11,470 nt of DNA from Baffinella frigidus (Eukaryota > Cryptophyceae > Cryptomonadales > Baffinellaceae), in assembly GCA_026770585.1 (NCBI GenBank), contig MU646402.1, positions 677,670-689,139 on the forward strand. Reading direction: 5' to 3'. Shown here in pieces: positions 11,151 to 11,470 of the stretch. The notes below the pieces were generated by a model. The model saw only the letters and a program-made list of their open reading frames with translations. It did no database searches and had not been told where the DNA came from. The translations under genes and the position numbers were made by a program. Numbering within the stretch: the first letter of the stretch is position 1; each line of letters starts with the position of its first letter.

Positions 11151-11257
11151 TTCCTATTACTTACCCCACATCTCTATACCCAGTCCTATCCATCTCGATA
11201 CCCAGACCTATCCATCACCCATGTTCCTATTACGTACCATATTTCTCTATCCCCGAC
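11151..11257 (+). repeat. Imperfect duplication of a CTATCC-rich segment
   Basis: TTCCTATTACTTACCCCACA (11151) and TTCCTATTACGTACCATATT (11224) are followed by TCTCTATAC and TCTCTATCC. Two CCTATCCATC words lie between. This is a decayed duplication of about 73 bp. Confidence 0.7.
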
Positions 11258-11317
11258 ACACACCTTGACTGCCTTGCCTGGCTTGACCGTTTCTTCTCAC
11301 TGTCTCTCTTCGCTTTT

Positions 11318-11355
11318 CATTTTGACCATTTTGACCATTTTGACCATTTTGACCA
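11318..11355 (+). repeat. 10-bp TTTTGACCAT tandem array
   Basis: Three full TTTTGACCAT units and a last TTTTGACCA. It shares the TTTGACCAT word with the 12-bp arrays at 6479 and 6682, but has a different period. Confidence 0.92.
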
Positions 11356-11423
11356 CGGTCACGGCGTGCATGCGAGATAGGGAGGCTGGCTGAGGGAGTG
11401 TGCTGGAACGACCCGGGGTCGGG

Positions 11424-11424
<1 letters not shown>

Positions 11425-11470
<46 letters not shown>
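11425..11470 (+). repeat. CT microsatellite, runs off the window
   Basis: Twenty-three uninterrupted CT dinucleotides reach the last base of the window, so the true length is unknown. Confidence 0.97.

Noticed and set aside
10910-11380. 156-codon open frame with SILSIL and DHFDHF repeats
   Set aside because: It runs through a MITE arm, a duplicated hairpin, an 18-bp minisatellite and a TTTTGACCAT array. The repeats explain the open frame.

Overview
This window looks like gene-poor nuclear DNA of a eukaryote. It is a mosaic of telomere-like heptamer arrays, inverted-repeat (foldback and MITE-like) elements and broken coding-like fragments. No intact gene, rRNA or tRNA could be supported. Most tandem tracts have a 7-base period and derive from CCCTAAA/TTTAGGG, the telomere repeat type of land plants and many algal groups (several green algae, stramenopiles, dinoflagellates, haptophytes and others). 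An algal-type or plant-type genome is therefore plausible, but the lineage cannot be fixed from this sequence. The amount of telomere-like DNA suggests a subtelomeric or former subtelomeric region, which is inference.

Layout. 1-62 is a TTGAGGG tract. 452-591 is a 140-bp CACTG-ended MITE (family A), followed by a foldback with perfect 99-bp arms (586-811) and a perfect 44-bp palindrome (819-862). 880-1555 holds four partial copies of MITE family B, interleaved with copies of a coding-like fragment that is most complete at 1582-1704. 1616-3758 is a large inverted structure: arms of about 310-380 bp (fragment plus TTNAGCG heptads) flank a core of direct repeats, nested hairpins and a 160-bp foldback element (family C) between TTAA sites. 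3759-4776 has one strong hairpin, one 36-bp direct repeat and no gene. 4777-5742 is almost pure heptamer satellite (CCCGAAA, then CCCCACA, then mixed CCCTGAA/CCCTACA/CCCCAAA).

5744-8414 is the most structured part. A coding-like segment, best copy at 6732-6839 (SVVIIAACDTAK, then FSEFNSEFDRLAF), occurs in eight variants joined to heptamer tracts. In the five copies that reach the 3' end, the frame stops inside the adjoining CCCTAAA-type repeat. The same region carries four of five copies of an exactly 40-bp inverted-repeat motif (AAGTTGAC, 24 bases, GTCAACTT), short TTTGACCAT arrays, a second family A MITE and a family B MITE that split one gene fragment with an AGTT target duplication.

8415-11470 continues with a CAGCC-ended inverted-repeat element, a hairpin, a 21-bp tandem repeat, a divergent and a typical family C foldback, an inverted copy of a 72-bp repeat from the left end of the window, a 99-bp tandem array, another family B MITE, 18-bp and 10-bp minisatellites, and a CT microsatellite running off the end. 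No transposase, reverse transcriptase or other enzyme for moving these elements is visible, so any mobility would need factors encoded elsewhere.
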